Notes: generated from the letters alone by a model not told the origin. A stretch of DNA of 50,735 bases from Stenotrophomonas sp. PS02298 (GCF_029959445.1 NZ_JASCOR010000011.1:1-50735), one strand, 5' to 3'. Shown: positions 1 to 8,407, counted from the first letter of the stretch. A program made the numbers and translations.

Positions 1-151
1 GGGCACTACCGGTCACGCTCCCGCCCACACGTCACGGGGGTTTGTCGCAGCGGCGAACCCCGCGAAACTGGCAATGCCAGAGGGCCCCAAAAGCCCCCCC
101 CTCCCCAACCCTCCCCTCCTCCTGCGGAGCAAGGGAGGGAGCTGAGAGCGA

Positions 152-517
152 TCACCCGCGCAGCAGGAAGTACGGCAGCAGTACCAAGGCTGAAACAACC
201 ACCATGCCCAGCAGCACCGCCAGCACAAACAATGGCCGGTTGCGCAGCATCGAACCGAACGTCTCCGCACTGCCATTCCGCAGCGCGGCGGCGCGCTCTT
301 CACGCACGCGCTGCCCGCGTTCAGCCTGATAGCTCGCCATCAGGCTTTTCGCGCGCGGCAGATCATCGTTCTCGCGCAGCCAGATGCCGCCATTGGAAAT
401 ACCCCAGGGACTGGGTTCAGTTCGGTACCAGGCGATGCCGTTGCGATCGAGCAGTTCGCCGACCTCGGCGCTTTCGTCGTCGCCGACATTACGTAGATTG
501 AGCAGCAATTTGGCCAT
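152..517 (-). CDS. DUF6164 family small membrane protein
   Basis: This 121-residue protein resembles the DUF6164 family of Xanthomonadaceae, whose function is unknown. The first 55 residues look like a soluble alpha/beta domain beginning MAKLLLNLRNV, similar to putative signal-transducing domains that sense nothing obvious here. A basic helical stretch follows, and the C-terminus is one strong hydrophobic segment (about residues 95-118) ending in LLRG, so it is probably a single-pass inner membrane protein. It is divergent from the FKBP gene at 579, with about 60 bp between them that must hold both promoters. Family assignment is from recall of sequence similarity; no function is inferred. 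Confidence 0.75.
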   Translation of the reverse strand: MAKLLLNLRNVGDDESAEVGELLDRNGIAWYRTEPSPWGISNGGIWLRENDDLPRAKSLMASYQAERGQRVREERAAALRNGSAETFGSMLRNRPLFVLAVLLGMVVVSALVLLPYFLLRG

Positions 518-578
518 GCCGCAATGATACCCGGCAGCGATGCGCTACCCTGCACGCCCCTTTCCAACGGAGCGCGCC

Positions 579-1010
579 ATGCGTCGTCTGTTCATCCCGC
601 TGCTGCTGTCCCTGCTGGCCGTCGGCTGCACCCCGCCGGGCCCGCCTCCGGGTGGCACCATTGCCAAGTTCGAGCAGATCGACACCCAGCCCGGCACCGG
701 TGCTGAAACCGTGGCCGGCAGTAAGGTAAGCGTGCACTACACCGGCTGGATCTACGACGAGCGCAAGCCCGACAAGCACGGCGAGAAGTTCGACAGCTCG
801 CTGGATCGCGGTGAGCCGTTCAGCTTCAACCTCGGTGACAAGCAGGTCATCCGTGGCTGGGACGAGGGCGTCGCCGGCATGAAGGTCGGTGGCAAACGCA
901 CCCTGATGATTCCTGCCGAATACGGCTATGGCAACCGTAGTATCGGGCCGATCCCGGCCGGCTCTTCGCTGGTGTTCGATGTAGAACTGCTCGATGTCAA
1001 ACCTCGCTGA
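579..1010 (+). CDS. FKBP-type peptidyl-prolyl cis-trans isomerase lipoprotein
   Basis: The product is a 143-residue prolyl isomerase expected to speed protein folding outside the cytoplasmic membrane. The start at 579 is preferred over an upstream ATG at 540 because it has GGAG just upstream and gives a clean lipoprotein signal: a basic start, a leucine-rich core and the lipobox LAVGC, so Cys17 should be lipid-modified. The FKBP fold follows, with VHYTGW, the FDSS turn, the VIRGWDEGV motif and the AEYGYG segment. The usual GAG...IPPN loop is slightly changed to GNRSIGPIPAGSSL. It overlaps the next gene by 17 bp, implying co-transcription. Confidence 0.93.
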   Translation: MRRLFIPLLLSLLAVGCTPPGPPPGGTIAKFEQIDTQPGTGAETVAGSKVSVHYTGWIYDERKPDKHGEKFDSSLDRGEPFSFNLGDKQVIRGWDEGVAGMKVGGKRTLMIPAEYGYGNRSIGPIPAGSSLVFDVELLDVKPR

Positions 1011-2223
1011 CAAGACCGTTGCCGTCATTGGCGGCGGCCCGGCCGGCCTGTTCGCCGCCGAGCACCTGCGTGCCGCTGGCCTCACGGTCAACCTGTACGA
1101 GGCCAAGGGCTCGCCCGGGCGCAAGTTCCTGATCGCCGGCAAGGGGGGACTCAACCTCACCCATTCCGACCCGCGCCCGCTGTTCGACAGCCGCTACCGC
1201 GAACGTCAGGCCGAAATCGCCACCTGGCTGGACGGCTTTGATGCCGATGCCCTGCGCCGCTGGGCGCTGGGTTTTGGCGTGGAAACCTATGTCGGCAGTT
1301 CCTGCCGTGTGTTCCCGGTTGACCGCAAGGCCGCGCCGTTGCTGCGTGGCTGGGTACGCCGACTGAAGGAACAAGGTGTGCGTTTCCACGTGCAGCATCG
1401 CTGGCTTGGCTGGAACCCGGACGGCAGCCTGCGCATGGCCACCGCCGATGGCGATATCGCTGTTCGCGCCGATGCCACGGTATTGGCGCTGGGCGGCGGC
1501 AGCTGGCCTGAGTTGGGCTCTGACGGCAGCTGGATGCCGGTGCTGCAGGAACGCGGCGTCGATACCGCGCCCCTGCAGTCGGCCAACTGCGGCTTCGACA
1601 TCGACTGGACGGCGCACTTCCGCGACCGCCATGCCGGTGCACCGATCAAGCCTGTGGTTGCGCATTGGACCGATCTGCAGGGACAGCCGCAATCGCTGCA
1701 GGGAGAGTGCGTGGTCAGCCAGTACGGCATTGAAGGTAGCCTGATCTACGCGTTGGCCGCTGATCTACGCGAAGCCCTCAATCGCGATGGTGCGGTGACG
1801 CTGGAACTGGATCTGGTACCCGGCCGCGACGAAACACGCCTGCTTGCCGATCTGGGCCGCGCCCGCAAGGGCCGCAGCTTCGGCGAACACCTGCGCCGCG
1901 CTGCCGGGCTGGATGCGGCCAAGGCCGGACTGCTGTTTGAAGTCCTGGGCAAGGATGCCGGCAGCGATCTGGAAGCCGTCGCACGCACGCTCAAGCGCCT
2001 GCCCTTGCGGTTGCTACGGCCGCGACCGATGGCCGAAACCATCAGCACGGCTGGCGGCGTGAAGCTCGAAGCGATGGATGACGGGCTGATGCTCATCGCG
2101 CAACCAGGCGTGTTCTGCGCGGGCGAAATGCTGGACTGGGAAGCCCCAACCGGCGGCTACCTGCTGACCGCCTGCTATGCCAGCGGCCAGCGTGCCGCAG
2201 AAGGTGTGATCCGCTGGCTGTAG
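994..2223 (+). CDS. NAD(P)/FAD-dependent oxidoreductase, TIGR03862-type flavoprotein
   Basis: This 409-residue flavoprotein belongs to the HI0933/YhiN-like group (TIGR03862, Pseudomonas PP4765 type). The N-terminus has the dinucleotide-binding GGGPAG motif (about residues 13-18) and an acidic residue ending beta-2 (LYEAKGSPGRKFLIAGKGG region). The C-terminus has the second FAD contact, with STAGGV and GVFCAGEMLDWEAPTGGY, typical of this family. The substrate is unknown. The start ATG lies inside the FKBP gene, so the two are probably translationally coupled. The stop codon TAG is part of the GTAG of a SMAG palindrome, which may end the transcript. Confidence 0.9.
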   Translation: MSNLADKTVAVIGGGPAGLFAAEHLRAAGLTVNLYEAKGSPGRKFLIAGKGGLNLTHSDPRPLFDSRYRERQAEIATWLDGFDADALRRWALGFGVETYVGSSCRVFPVDRKAAPLLRGWVRRLKEQGVRFHVQHRWLGWNPDGSLRMATADGDIAVRADATVLALGGGSWPELGSDGSWMPVLQERGVDTAPLQSANCGFDIDWTAHFRDRHAGAPIKPVVAHWTDLQGQPQSLQGECVVSQYGIEGSLIYALAADLREALNRDGAVTLELDLVPGRDETRLLADLGRARKGRSFGEHLRRAAGLDAAKAGLLFEVLGKDAGSDLEAVARTLKRLPLRLLRPRPMAETISTAGGVKLEAMDDGLMLIAQPGVFCAGEMLDWEAPTGGYLLTACYASGQRAAEGVIRWL

Positions 2224-2242
2224 TGCCGACCCATGGTCGGCA
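2220..2242. repeat. SMAG (GTAG-headed) palindrome
   Basis: GTAG at 2220-2223 is followed by a perfect 8-bp stem, TGCCGACC and GGTCGGCA, around a CAT loop. This is the form of SMAG elements, abundant intergenic palindromes in Stenotrophomonas that are thought to fold in mRNA and protect or end transcripts. It starts within the stop codon of the flavoprotein gene. Confidence 0.85.
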
Positions 2243-2272
2243 GAGGCCTTACCGATAACGCCGCAGCTTGCA

Positions 2273-2364
2273 GGAGCGGCGCAAACCGCGAAGCCAAATA
2301 TCAATCCGATTGCAAAGAAACCCGCGGCTTCATCGCCGCGGGCTTCGCGGCTCACGCCGCTCCC
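2273..2364. repeat. large intergenic inverted repeat
   Basis: The left arm 2273-2295 and the right arm 2341-2364 are near-perfect reverse complements (GGAGCGGCG...CGAAGCC type). A second palindrome lies at 2321-2342 (CCCGCGG/CCGCGGG). Arms of this sequence are common between genes in Xanthomonadaceae. It lies between two convergent genes and may act as a bidirectional terminator, though there is no long T tract. Confidence 0.65.
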
Positions 2365-2386
2365 ACAAAATCACCAGCAGGGGTGA

Positions 2387-4009
2387 TCAGCGCATCTTGC
2401 TGGTACGCAACGCCGCAACCCGGGCCGGCGGCGTGAACGAATCACTACGCGCCTCGGCCCAATACTCGCGGAACACGGTGTGCTCGGGCACCTTGTTCAA
2501 CAATTCGCCTGGCCCCAGATAGCGGTACAGGCTGGCAAGTGAGCGGATCTCCACCGGCGATACGCGACGCAGGATGTGTTCCGGGCCCAGCTCGGACGGA
2601 TCGCGCAGACCAGCAGCACCAAGCAGGTCGCGCAGCGCGCGCATCGTGTTCTGGTGGTAATTGAACACGCGCTGGCCCTTGTCGACCGGCTCCAGATGAC
2701 GCCAGCGACTCGGGTCCTGGGTGGCAATGCCGGTCGGGCATTTGTCGTTGTGGCAGCTCAGCGACTGGATGCAACCCAGCGCGAACATGTAACCGCGCCC
2801 GGCATTGCACCAGTCCGCACCCAAGGCGATGGTACGGGCGATATCGAACGCCGTGGTCACCTTGCCGGCCGCACCCAGGCGGATGCGGTCACGCAGGCCA
2901 AGCCCGACCAGGGTGTTGTGCACCAGGATCAGCGCTTCGTTCATCGGCACGCCGACATGGTCAATGAACTCGGCAGGTGCCGCCCCGGTACCGCCTTCGG
3001 CACCATCGACCACGATGTAGTCCGGCAGCATTCCGGTTTCCTGCATCGCCTTGGCGATACCAAACCATTCCCACGGATGGCCGATGGCCAACTTGAAACC
3101 AACCGGCTTGCCGCCGGACAGCTCGCGCAGACGCGCAACGAACTGCAGCAGCTCAATCGGCGTGGAGAATGCCGAATGCTTGGACGGCGATACACAATCC
3201 ACACCCATCGGCACACCACGGGTCGCGGAGATTTCGGCACTGACCTTCGCCGCCGGCAATACGCCGCCATGTCCCGGCTTTGCGCCCTGCGACAGCTTGA
3301 TCTCGATCATCTTGACCTGATCGGAGCTCGCATTCTCGACAAAGCGCTCTTCGCTGAAGCGGCCGTTTTCATCGCGGCAGCCGAAGTAGCCCGAACCGAT
3401 TTCCCAGACCAGATCACCGCCGTTTTCACGGTGATACGGCGAGATCGAGCCTTCGCCGGTGTCGTGGCAGAAGCCGCCCATTTTCGCGCCCTTGTTCAGC
3501 GCGCGGATCGCATTGGCCGACAAGGAACCAAAGCTCATCGCCGAGATATTGAACACGCTGGCCAAGTAAGGCTTGGCGCAATCAGGCCCGATCAGCACCC
3601 GGAAATCGTGGTGCGCAATGCTGGTCGGCGACAGCGAATGGTTGATCCATTCGTAGTCCACGGCATAGGCACTGCGCAGCGTGCCGAATGGCACCACATC
3701 CATCTCATTGCGCGAACGCTGGTAGATCAGCTGGCGTTGCTGGCGCGAGAACGGCACGTCCTCCAGATCGCTCTGCACGAAGTACTGGCGGATTTCCGGG
3801 CCGATGGACTCGAAGCCGTAGCGGAAATGCGCCAACACCGGGTAGTTGCGACGCAGCACGCTGCGCCGCTGCAACACATCCCAGGTGCCCAGCGCCGCCA
3901 TCAGGCCGAACAGGCCAACGCCCCAGTACCAAGCAGGCCAGTGGGTAGCCAGCGCCAGTGATACTGGCAGCAGGATCAGTGCCAGCACATAAACCAGATA
4001 ACGATGCAT
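2387..4009 (-). CDS. FMN-binding glutamate synthase family protein
   Basis: This 540-residue protein matches the stand-alone GltS FMN-domain family (pfam01645), the synthase part of glutamate synthase without the glutaminase domain. The N-terminus has two hydrophobic segments (about residues 5-40), so it is membrane-anchored. The TIM-barrel core carries SAMSFGSLS, GEGSISPYH, the KPGHGGVLP motif, DGAEGGTGAAP and a cysteine-rich stretch (CIQSLSCHNDKCPTGIATQ) like that ligating the 3Fe-4S cluster in glutamate synthases. The true substrate of these single-domain proteins is unsettled. It converges on the flavoprotein gene across the repeat-bearing spacer. Confidence 0.9.
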   Translation of the reverse strand: MHRYLVYVLALILLPVSLALATHWPAWYWGVGLFGLMAALGTWDVLQRRSVLRRNYPVLAHFRYGFESIGPEIRQYFVQSDLEDVPFSRQQRQLIYQRSRNEMDVVPFGTLRSAYAVDYEWINHSLSPTSIAHHDFRVLIGPDCAKPYLASVFNISAMSFGSLSANAIRALNKGAKMGGFCHDTGEGSISPYHRENGGDLVWEIGSGYFGCRDENGRFSEERFVENASSDQVKMIEIKLSQGAKPGHGGVLPAAKVSAEISATRGVPMGVDCVSPSKHSAFSTPIELLQFVARLRELSGGKPVGFKLAIGHPWEWFGIAKAMQETGMLPDYIVVDGAEGGTGAAPAEFIDHVGVPMNEALILVHNTLVGLGLRDRIRLGAAGKVTTAFDIARTIALGADWCNAGRGYMFALGCIQSLSCHNDKCPTGIATQDPSRWRHLEPVDKGQRVFNYHQNTMRALRDLLGAAGLRDPSELGPEHILRRVSPVEIRSLASLYRYLGPGELLNKVPEHTVFREYWAEARSDSFTPPARVAALRTSKMR

Positions 4010-4040
4010 TACCGTCCTCGAACTACACGGATGCCGGATT

Positions 4041-4200
4041 CTACAACCGGTCGTCCACTGCTTGCCTCGGCCAGGCCGATTTCACGTCGTAGACCACCAT
4101 GCCCGGCACACCGAGGGCACGGATCCGGGCCTCATCGAAGGCACGGAGGCCAGCACCACCGCATCGTAGACACCTTGTTGCGATACCCGCACAAGCTCGC
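4041..4200 (-). pseudogene. C-terminal remnant of a UDP-sugar dehydrogenase (TviB/WbpA-like)
   Basis: Translated on the minus strand, two frames together resemble the end of nucleotide-sugar dehydrogenases. GVYDAVVLA lies at about 4148-4175 in one frame; ARIRALGVPG...VVYDVKSAWPR...VDDRL then stop lies in the neighbouring frame ending at 4041. A frameshift separates them, and upstream sequence (4200-4612) contains no recognisable rest of the enzyme. I read it as a decayed gene; the long open frames on either strand here have no domain features. Nothing else is seen in 4200-4612. Confidence 0.55.
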
Positions 4201-4614
4201 CCCCCTGTAGCGCACATTGGGGGGCGCCCAGGAGAACAAACACATCCTCGCACGACAACACCTGCACCTGCCCCGCCACAGTGGTTGCGCGGCCCAGGAC
4301 ACCTCCTGAAGCTTCCCCCCAGCAATCGCACGCAAGCATCCCGCTGCGGTTTGCTTCAGTCTTCGTACGGCACGCGAGGAGCCAATGTGCCGTCGACCCA
4401 GTGCCCACCGCCTGAATCCCGAGCCGGCCTGTGGCAGCAAACCGGTACGTTTGGGACTTTGGCACCATTGACCAGAATTCGACAGAGCATCGGACTAGCA
4501 CACCCGTCCGAGGAATCGTCGGCAAGGATGATCGAACACCACGCACAGGCATTGCAGCGGCAAGCTGTTTCAAGACGGGAAGATAGCGGAACACCCGTCG
4601 ATATTGCGGAAATG

Positions 4615-4636
4615 AAAAAGGCGACAAAAGTCGCCT
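4615..4636 (-). terminator. Rho-independent terminator, originally of tRNA-Leu
   Basis: On the minus strand, AGGCGAC-TTTT-GTCGCCT is followed by a T run. It lies 8 bp past the 3' edge of the tRNA fragment at 4645, exactly where a tRNA terminator belongs. Prophage integration has moved it about 42 kb away from the functional tRNA gene at 46485. Confidence 0.75.
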
Positions 4637-4644
4637 AAGTCATT

Positions 4645-4699
4645 GTGCCCGGAGCCGGAATCGAACCGGCATGGCCTTGCGGCCGGCGGATTTTAAGTC
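4645..4699. other. attL core, tRNA-Leu 3' fragment
   Basis: These 55 bp equal the 3' portion of tRNA-Leu(UAA) on the minus strand, from the G before the acceptor end to just past the anticodon (TTTTAAGTC). Sequence after 4699 diverges from the tRNA, so this is not a functional tRNA gene. One mismatch to attR at 4678 (T versus C). Confidence 0.92.
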
Positions 4700-4771
4700 A
4701 CACAGGCTACCCTAACTGATTGATTCAATTGGGACGCAAGTCGACTAAACGGGGTCATTTTCCCACATCGA

Positions 4772-4789
4772 CTGCACAAAAGCTGCACA
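4772..4789. other. paired integrase arm-type site, left
   Basis: Two copies of CTGCACA spaced 11 bp apart (4772 and 4783) lie 73 bp inside attL. The same 18-bp pair, with one mismatch, lies next to attR at 46416-46433 in the same orientation. Paired short direct repeats on both prophage arms are the expected layout of tyrosine-integrase arm sites; binding is inferred. Confidence 0.6.
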
Positions 4790-4795
4790 GGGAAA

Positions 4796-5107
4796 TTACC
4801 TTGGCACCCTCACCTCGGCCGCCGGCCGCTTGCTGATCAGCGCCTGCAGCACCGCCTTCTCCCGCGATCGACGGCGTGGCTTCACCGGTCGGCTGGGCAG
4901 ATCGTTGCCCCGTGCCGCGATCCATCGCTCCACCCACATCTTTCCCTGGCGGTAGGAGCCGGCCTTGAACCAGAAGGACCGGCCCTGCCAGTTGAGGGTT
5001 CCAGCCACCCTTCCCGCCTCCAGCTTCAGGACCGCCACGGTCCCGTAGTTGAAGCACAGGTAGCAGGTGTCGGGGTTGTCGAGCCATCGGTAGGGGTTCG
5101 GGAGCAT
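4796..5107 (-). CDS. hypothetical protein near attL
   Basis: A 103-residue protein with no recognised domain. It has a CYLCF pair of cysteines near the start, a middle that looks like beta strands (VAVLKLEAGRV, GRSFWFKAG) and a strongly basic C-terminus (RPRRRSREK). Being the only leftward gene left of the acyltransferase, it stands apart from the late operon. The start at 5107 lacks a clear Shine-Dalgarno sequence, so the true start is uncertain. It resembles short conserved proteins seen in Stenotrophomonas phage regions, but no function can be given. Confidence 0.5.
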   Translation of the reverse strand: MLPNPYRWLDNPDTCYLCFNYGTVAVLKLEAGRVAGTLNWQGRSFWFKAGSYRQGKMWVERWIAARGNDLPSRPVKPRRRSREKAVLQALISKRPAAEVRVPR

Positions 5108-5144
5108 GGCCCAGCATCGCGCCGGGCCGTCTCAGGGGCTGGGA

Positions 5145-5176
5145 TTGACCACCGAAGAGTCCACTTTGGGCATAAT
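5145..5176 (+). promoter_or_regulatory. possible promoter of the acyltransferase gene
   Basis: TTGACC (5145-5150) and CATAAT (5171-5176) resemble sigma-70 elements, but the 20-bp spacer is longer than ideal. An independent promoter would be expected for a cargo gene that is expressed in the lysogen while the late genes are silent. Low confidence. Confidence 0.35.
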
Positions 5177-5203
5177 CGGCCCAGCCAACTTGGATAGGCG
5201 AAC

Positions 5204-6277
5204 ATGCTCGGAAGCTTCCGGTTTTTTCTTGCACTGTGCGTTGTTGTGTTCCACCTGAGCGGCGGAATGCTTGGAGAGGTACGGAATCTCGGCCAGTTTG
5301 CCGTCGAGTGCTTCTACGTGATCAGCGGGTTCTTGATAACGATGATCCTGGTCGAGACGTACAAATTTGACTTTAGGTCATTCGCAACAAACCGAGTCCT
5401 CCGGCTCTACCCGTCCTATTACGTTTTTGCCATCGCAACCCTCGCTATGTGGCTGACGTTGCCGCGAATGGATGAGTTCCACCCTTGCTGGGTATGGGCT
5501 GGCCGGGTAACCGACGTGATCGGCAATATTCTCATCTGGCCGTGGACCTTCTTTCCTGACGAGCCGAACAACTTCAAATTCCGGCTGATCCCCTCCACGT
5601 GGTCAATCGCGGTTGAAATTTGCTGCTATTTCCTGCTTTGGGCATTCGCGGCGCGGTCCCTGAAGCTCAGCGTGCTGGCGCTGCTCGCATCCGCCGCCTA
5701 CCACGTCTATGCCGTTTTCAATATTCCAGACTCGGCAGCCCGCTACTATCCAGTCAGCGCAGCGATGTTGGCCTTTAGCGCCGGATCTATCGCCTACCGC
5801 TTCAGCTCAAAGCTGACTGCATTGCGTCCCCCATGGATGACGCAACAGAAGAACCTGCCCGTGCTGCTCATAGCTGCAATCGCACTTTTCCTCTGCACAT
5901 GGTCGGCCAGCACATACGACAGGTCGGCAACATCCAATCCCTTCTACTACGGGGTGATCATTATCGCCGCCGTTGTTGTGCTTGCCTTCCATGGACTCCG
6001 TACCGGCGGGACGCTGGGCAAAGTCGATCGCTGGCTCGGGGACCTGTCCTACCCTGTGTTCCTGATCCACTACCCTGCCGGATACGTAGCGTGGCTCACG
6101 CTCGGCCAACCTACAGAGATTAGAAGCTGGACCATCGCGCTGATGGCGATTCCAATCTCTATGGCGGCCAGCTGGCTGGTGGTCCGCCTTGTGGATATCC
6201 CGCTCAGGAAGACCCGTGACTCGGTCCGGGCAGAGGCCATCGCCAAGGCTATGATGGAAGGTCAGACAATTTCATGA
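5204..6277 (+). CDS. membrane acyltransferase 3 family protein (OafA-like)
   Basis: This 357-residue polytopic membrane protein belongs to the acyltransferase-3 family, which moves acetyl or other acyl groups onto surface sugars. Visible marks are the first-helix FHLSGG with its conserved histidine, FYVISGFLIT, and NRVLRLYPSYY with the R-x-x-R-x-x-P pattern, followed by about nine further hydrophobic segments. The family-typical SGNH extension is absent. It stands alone on the plus strand at the left edge of the prophage, converging with the late operon and overlapping its last gene by 29 bp. Its base composition looks less GC-rich than its neighbours. I infer a lysogenic conversion gene that modifies O-antigen or another glycan and may block superinfection. 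Confidence 0.88.
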   Translation: MLGSFRFFLALCVVVFHLSGGMLGEVRNLGQFAVECFYVISGFLITMILVETYKFDFRSFATNRVLRLYPSYYVFAIATLAMWLTLPRMDEFHPCWVWAGRVTDVIGNILIWPWTFFPDEPNNFKFRLIPSTWSIAVEICCYFLLWAFAARSLKLSVLALLASAAYHVYAVFNIPDSAARYYPVSAAMLAFSAGSIAYRFSSKLTALRPPWMTQQKNLPVLLIAAIALFLCTWSASTYDRSATSNPFYYGVIIIAAVVVLAFHGLRTGGTLGKVDRWLGDLSYPVFLIHYPAGYVAWLTLGQPTEIRSWTIALMAIPISMAASWLVVRLVDIPLRKTRDSVRAEAIAKAMMEGQTIS

Positions 6278-7928
6278 CCCCGACTTGAGGAGATGTGTAC
6301 GGGATCATGTAGAGGTTCCCGTCACCCCCATCCACTGCTCCAACGAACTTGTCAGTGAGGTTCAGAAGCGATGGCAGGAAGGTCAAGCTGTCGTTGCGCG
6401 TATCAATGACCAGGAAGTCCGACGACTGATAGCGCGGGACAAAGATGACGTACGGCCCGCGCGCGATGGCCCACGTCCACTTGTCCATACCCGCAGGAAG
6501 CGTGCCGAAGGTACGCGCCACACCGGCGGCCGGGTCGAGGGCCATGCAGGCGGTGGCGCTTCTCGGCACGAAGTAGATGTGGCCGTTCGCCCCGACGACC
6601 CCGCCGCAGAATTTCCGGTCTCCAGCCAGAACCCCGCTGCTGATGTAGGATAGCGAATCATCAGAGGGGTCAACAACCAAGATACGGTTGTCATAGCGCG
6701 GGCAGGCGTACAGCTTCCCGCTCGCAGCTTTCACGAACCAACCCCACTGGCCGTTTACGTTGGTATTGGTGAAAACGACCCCGGGAATGCCATAGGTGGT
6801 ATCGGTTGCCGGGTCGAGCACCAGAACCTTGGTGCTGTCAAACGGACAGAAATAGATCTTGCCGTTATCCGCAAGTGCGCCGCCGTAGTACTTCTTCCCG
6901 TCCGCATCCCCCCTGCTGAACATCGTTGCGGTGTCTGTGGCCGGGTCGATCTTGAGGATGTTCGACTGCCCCGCGGGAACCCCATAGATGTATCCATTTG
7001 GGGCTTCAATTGACCCTATCCAGCTATCCGCACCACTCCCGTATGTTCCGAAACCTGCAACTGCGCCCGTAGTGGTATTGATCTTTAGGAGCTGGGTGTT
7101 CCTGTACGGCGCGCCATAGATGTGGCCGTTCACCGAACTCTTGCAACCGTAGGCCCACTTTTCGGCTGTACCGAAGGAGCCGCGCCCAACAACAGGGCCG
7201 CGCGCCACCTTCAGCATCAAATAGCGGACAAGCTCCAGCATCTCCGAATCACTGAGCGCCTTGTTGAACACCAGCACTTCGTTCACAAGCACCTTGGTAT
7301 TCCGGGCCAAGTCGTAGCGGGCACCCAGGGTTATTCCGCCACAAGCTCCTGTCCCGGCATCACCAATAGTCTGCAGGAACCCATCTGCTGAGAATGCAGA
7401 GCTTGCGCCAGAGTAGAGTCCACGGAATACGTGAAGGCCCTCTGTTAGCGTCAGATTACCGCTTACAAAGGAGGTTCCAGCCCAAACGCCGCCACGACCG
7501 ATTACCGTGGTGTGACCCAGCCAGTTTCGATTGGTGCTGGCCGCTCCATCCACCCATGGGTAGGCATCTGAGTACGATGCGCCGCCACTTGGAAGCGAGC
7601 ACAGCAGGACGATGGTGTTCGGCTGGGCGTACGTCGTGCCAAAGGCGCGCTGCAGGGCGTCGTCAGTACCATCGAACTCAACGGCCGGCAGCCCATTAGC
7701 CCAGCTGGCGCGATACGTGGGCTGCCTGCTACCCGTGGTTTGGGTCAATGTGTAGGCATTGGCGGTCTGATCGGGCCAGGACGCAACCGCCGCCCCGTCA
7801 CTGAGTCCGAGCGTGTCCGCTGTGTACCTAGCAACCAATCCGGAGATGGACGGAAGGCTGGGATCGGACGGCCACGCCGGGGCTGGATAGACAGCAGTCC
7901 CCGCCATCATCACCCGCCGCAGCATCAT
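6249..7928 (-). CDS. putative tail fibre/receptor-binding protein with LamG-like and seven-repeat propeller domains
   Basis: This 559-residue protein is the last gene of the late operon, the usual place for a receptor-binding tail protein. The start ATG at 7928 overlaps the upstream stop (ATGA) with GGAG upstream. Residues about 20-250 look like a concanavalin/LamG jelly roll (ARYTADTLGLSDGAAVASWPD, ALSDSEMLELVRYL). The remainder holds seven similar repeats of the form N-G-x-[IL]-Y-x-x-P...[IL]-x-[IV]-D-P-x-x-D, beginning NGHIYGAP, NGYIYGVP, NGKIYFCP, SGKLYACP, NGHIYFVP, GPYVIFVP and DGNLYMIP. That number fits a seven-bladed beta-propeller. The receptor is unknown. It has no similarity to the retroelement variable repeats. 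Confidence 0.72.
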   Translation of the reverse strand: MMLRRVMMAGTAVYPAPAWPSDPSLPSISGLVARYTADTLGLSDGAAVASWPDQTANAYTLTQTTGSRQPTYRASWANGLPAVEFDGTDDALQRAFGTTYAQPNTIVLLCSLPSGGASYSDAYPWVDGAASTNRNWLGHTTVIGRGGVWAGTSFVSGNLTLTEGLHVFRGLYSGASSAFSADGFLQTIGDAGTGACGGITLGARYDLARNTKVLVNEVLVFNKALSDSEMLELVRYLMLKVARGPVVGRGSFGTAEKWAYGCKSSVNGHIYGAPYRNTQLLKINTTTGAVAGFGTYGSGADSWIGSIEAPNGYIYGVPAGQSNILKIDPATDTATMFSRGDADGKKYYGGALADNGKIYFCPFDSTKVLVLDPATDTTYGIPGVVFTNTNVNGQWGWFVKAASGKLYACPRYDNRILVVDPSDDSLSYISSGVLAGDRKFCGGVVGANGHIYFVPRSATACMALDPAAGVARTFGTLPAGMDKWTWAIARGPYVIFVPRYQSSDFLVIDTRNDSLTFLPSLLNLTDKFVGAVDGGDGNLYMIPYTSPQVGVMKLSDLPS

Positions 7929-8407
7929 GCACTCTCCTGCATCGCATAGCTCACAGTGGCCCCGCCGTCGTAGCTGACAAACGTCAACCATGTCACGGCA
8001 TTGGCAGCACTGGCCACGGTGGTGTCACTGCCACCCAACGGTTTCCAGCCAGCGGGGAAGGTCACAGTGCGACTACCGGTGGCGTCCTGCACGATCCGCA
8101 GCTCGCCTTCGGTCGCATAGCCGGACGGGGCCGCATTAGCCAGCGTCAGGGAAACTGTGCCGGTCAGGCTCAGTTGGTGACGGCGCGACAGCCCGTGGCC
8201 GCAGTTGATGGTGGCCGTGCCGCTGGAAACCGGCACGGTGTTGATCTTCAGACCCGCCAGATCACGCAGGCTGATCTTGGCATCATCACCTGCCGCGACC
8301 GCGCTGTCGGCTGTATCGGTTCCGCCATCCAACGCCTGTAGCGGAATTACCTCGGTGCCGGCGTAGGCCTTCAAGGCTGGGTTGTCGTCAAATCGCTTGG
8401 TCGTCAT
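7925..8407 (-). CDS. hypothetical tail-associated protein
   Basis: A 160-residue protein between the tail tip protein and the terminal fibre. It is rich in Thr, Ser, Ala and Gly with alternating beta-prone stretches (GHGLSRRHQLSLTG, LRIVQDATGSRTVTF). The last part resembles structural modules found in phage fibre and baseplate proteins, where a linear model of noise and signal is followed by a beta sandwich. No named family is recognised. Its place suggests an adaptor joining the fibre to the tail tip. Stop and start codons overlap with the downstream fibre gene. Confidence 0.7.
   Translation of the reverse strand: MTTKRFDDNPALKAYAGTEVIPLQALDGGTDTADSAVAAGDDAKISLRDLAGLKINTVPVSSGTATINCGHGLSRRHQLSLTGTVSLTLANAAPSGYATEGELRIVQDATGSRTVTFPAGWKPLGGSDTTVASAANAVTWLTFVSYDGGATVSYAMQESA

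Noticed and set aside
2576..3961. 461-residue open frame opposite the glutamate-synthase-like gene
   Set aside because: Mirror frame of a gene with clear motifs; no family features.
4082..4638. long open frames on both strands left of attL
   Set aside because: Neither shows a whole domain or good start; the minus strand only carries the broken end of a dehydrogenase, annotated as a pseudogene.
4645..4699. A second tRNA-Leu gene at the left end
   Set aside because: Only the 3' 55 bases are present; the acceptor 5' strand and D arm are missing, so it is the attL fragment.
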